A program made the position numbers and the translations under genes. 64,000 nt of DNA. Origin: Aplectana chamaeleonis (taxonomy: Eukaryota > Nematoda > Chromadorea > Rhabditida > Cosmocercidae). The stretch spans positions 245,807 to 309,806 of the forward strand of contig JAPDOI010000693.1 of the NCBI GenBank assembly GCA_029168955.1, read 5' to 3'. The notes under the pieces are model-generated. The model saw only the letters and a list, made by a program, of their open reading frames with translations, did not search any database and was not told the DNA's origin. Below, one piece after another: positions 63,460 through 64,000 of this stretch (position 1 is its first letter; each line of letters starts with the position of its first letter).

Positions 63460-64000
63460 ACGTCGTAGAAAGGCAGCGGGACCCCAGCAGTGCGCAGGAC
63501 GCTGAAGAAAGTGTGCGGGACCCATGTAAGGGCGCCGGACGTCAAAAAAAAATGTTTGGGACCTCAGAGGCAGTCCGCCTGACGTATGCGGGACCCATTT
63601 AACAGTGCGCCGGACGCATAAGAAAGTTGGCGGGTTCCCTTCAAGAGTGCGCCGGACGCCATATTAAGTGTGCGGTACCCATGCAAAAGCGCGCCGAACG
63701 CCATAGAAAGTGTACGGGACCCATGTAAGGGTGCGCCGGGCGCCATTGAAAGCGTGCGGGACCCAAAGTAAGAGTGCGCCGAACATGCCTTAAAAGTGTG
63801 TGGGACCCATGTAAGAGTGCGCCGAACGCCATAAAAGTGTACGGGGCACATGTAGGAGTACGTCGAACGCCGTAGAAAGTGTACGGGACCCATGTAAGAG
63901 TGCGCTAAACGCCATAGAAAGTGTGCAGGACCCATCTAAGGTGCCCAGGTACCCCGGAGAAAGTGTGTGGGACCCATGCAAGAGTGCCCCGGACGCCGTA
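63460..64000. repeat. 42-bp tandem repeat running off the window end
   Basis: The unit contains AAGTGTGCGGGACCCATG then TAAGAGTGCGCCGGACGCC and ATAGA, repeated about 13 times with substitutions and small indels, most degraded at the left. 42 is a multiple of 3, so minus-strand frames stay open (MGPVHFLRR-like repeats) without being genes. Confidence 0.9.

Noticed and set aside
61710..63602. Open frames of 269-579 residues on both strands (SVRPSVRP... and DGRTDGRT...)
   Set aside because: They are translations of the CCGT tetranucleotide tract, open in several frames on both strands because no 4-nt phase creates a stop codon.
63564..63981. 123-residue minus-strand frame with repeated MGPVHFL motifs
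   Set aside because: It reads a 42-bp tandem repeat whose length is a multiple of three; openness is a by-product.

Overview
This is a 64 kb stretch of animal nuclear DNA, most likely from a parasitic nematode of the hookworm/strongylid type. That is an inference from four things. One is a mariner transposase of the group found in hookworms. The second is introns of 45-65 nt ending in TTTCAG/TTTTAG. The third is a 22-nt minus-strand sequence matching 19 of 22 bases of the nematode spliced leader SL1. The fourth is an RTE-like LINE tail ending in a TGAG repeat. There are no bacterial-style genes, operons, rRNA genes or CRISPR arrays. I found no confidently identifiable host protein gene. The best candidate is a four-exon gene 3' end at 27364-27855, followed by a possible two-exon micro-gene at 27921-28058.

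Almost everything that can be annotated is transposable-element DNA, mostly short non-autonomous elements with inverted ends. Several are anchored by target-site duplications (TSDs), and some by an uninterrupted ('empty') copy of the target elsewhere in the window. (1) A large TTAA-flanked group has termini AGGC...GCCT (25450, 35127, 37892, 41468, 41602, 42624, 43661, 52056, 56538, 57001, 22102, 22721). (2) hAT-type elements have CAGGG ends and 8-bp TSDs (34318-36569, 43262-46385, 52811-54841), and a 155-bp family occurs at 19312 and 36988. (3) TA-flanked elements occur at 7470, 13787, 17359-20069, 24656/30635/30959 and 51167. (4) TAA-flanked elements occur at 24492, 34110-36617 and 34536. (5) A mariner with intact ends at 48740-50019 has a transposase broken by two 1-nt deletions, and a second mariner remnant lies at 17873. 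(6) A 5'-truncated LINE at 21024-21784 has a 13-bp TSD, beside two copies of a tRNA-promoter (SINE-like) repeat.

Layout. 0-17 kb: foldback elements, a CCAAT/TATA-like promoter at 2.5 kb, and the SL1-like sequence at 9.7 kb. 17-25 kb: two copies of one long repeat in opposite orientation, each filled with different insertions, so each copy shows the other's empty sites. 25-31 kb: the gene candidate and a 1.4 kb foldback element. 31-47 kb: nested stacks of elements. 47-61 kb: the mariner, a hAT element whose core is a giant hairpin, and tandem TTAA elements. 61.7-63.4 kb: about 1.65 kb of degenerate CCGT repeat. 63.46 kb to the window end: a 42-bp tandem repeat.

Nearly all long open reading frames here are products of repeats, above all the CCGT tract, which stays open in several frames.
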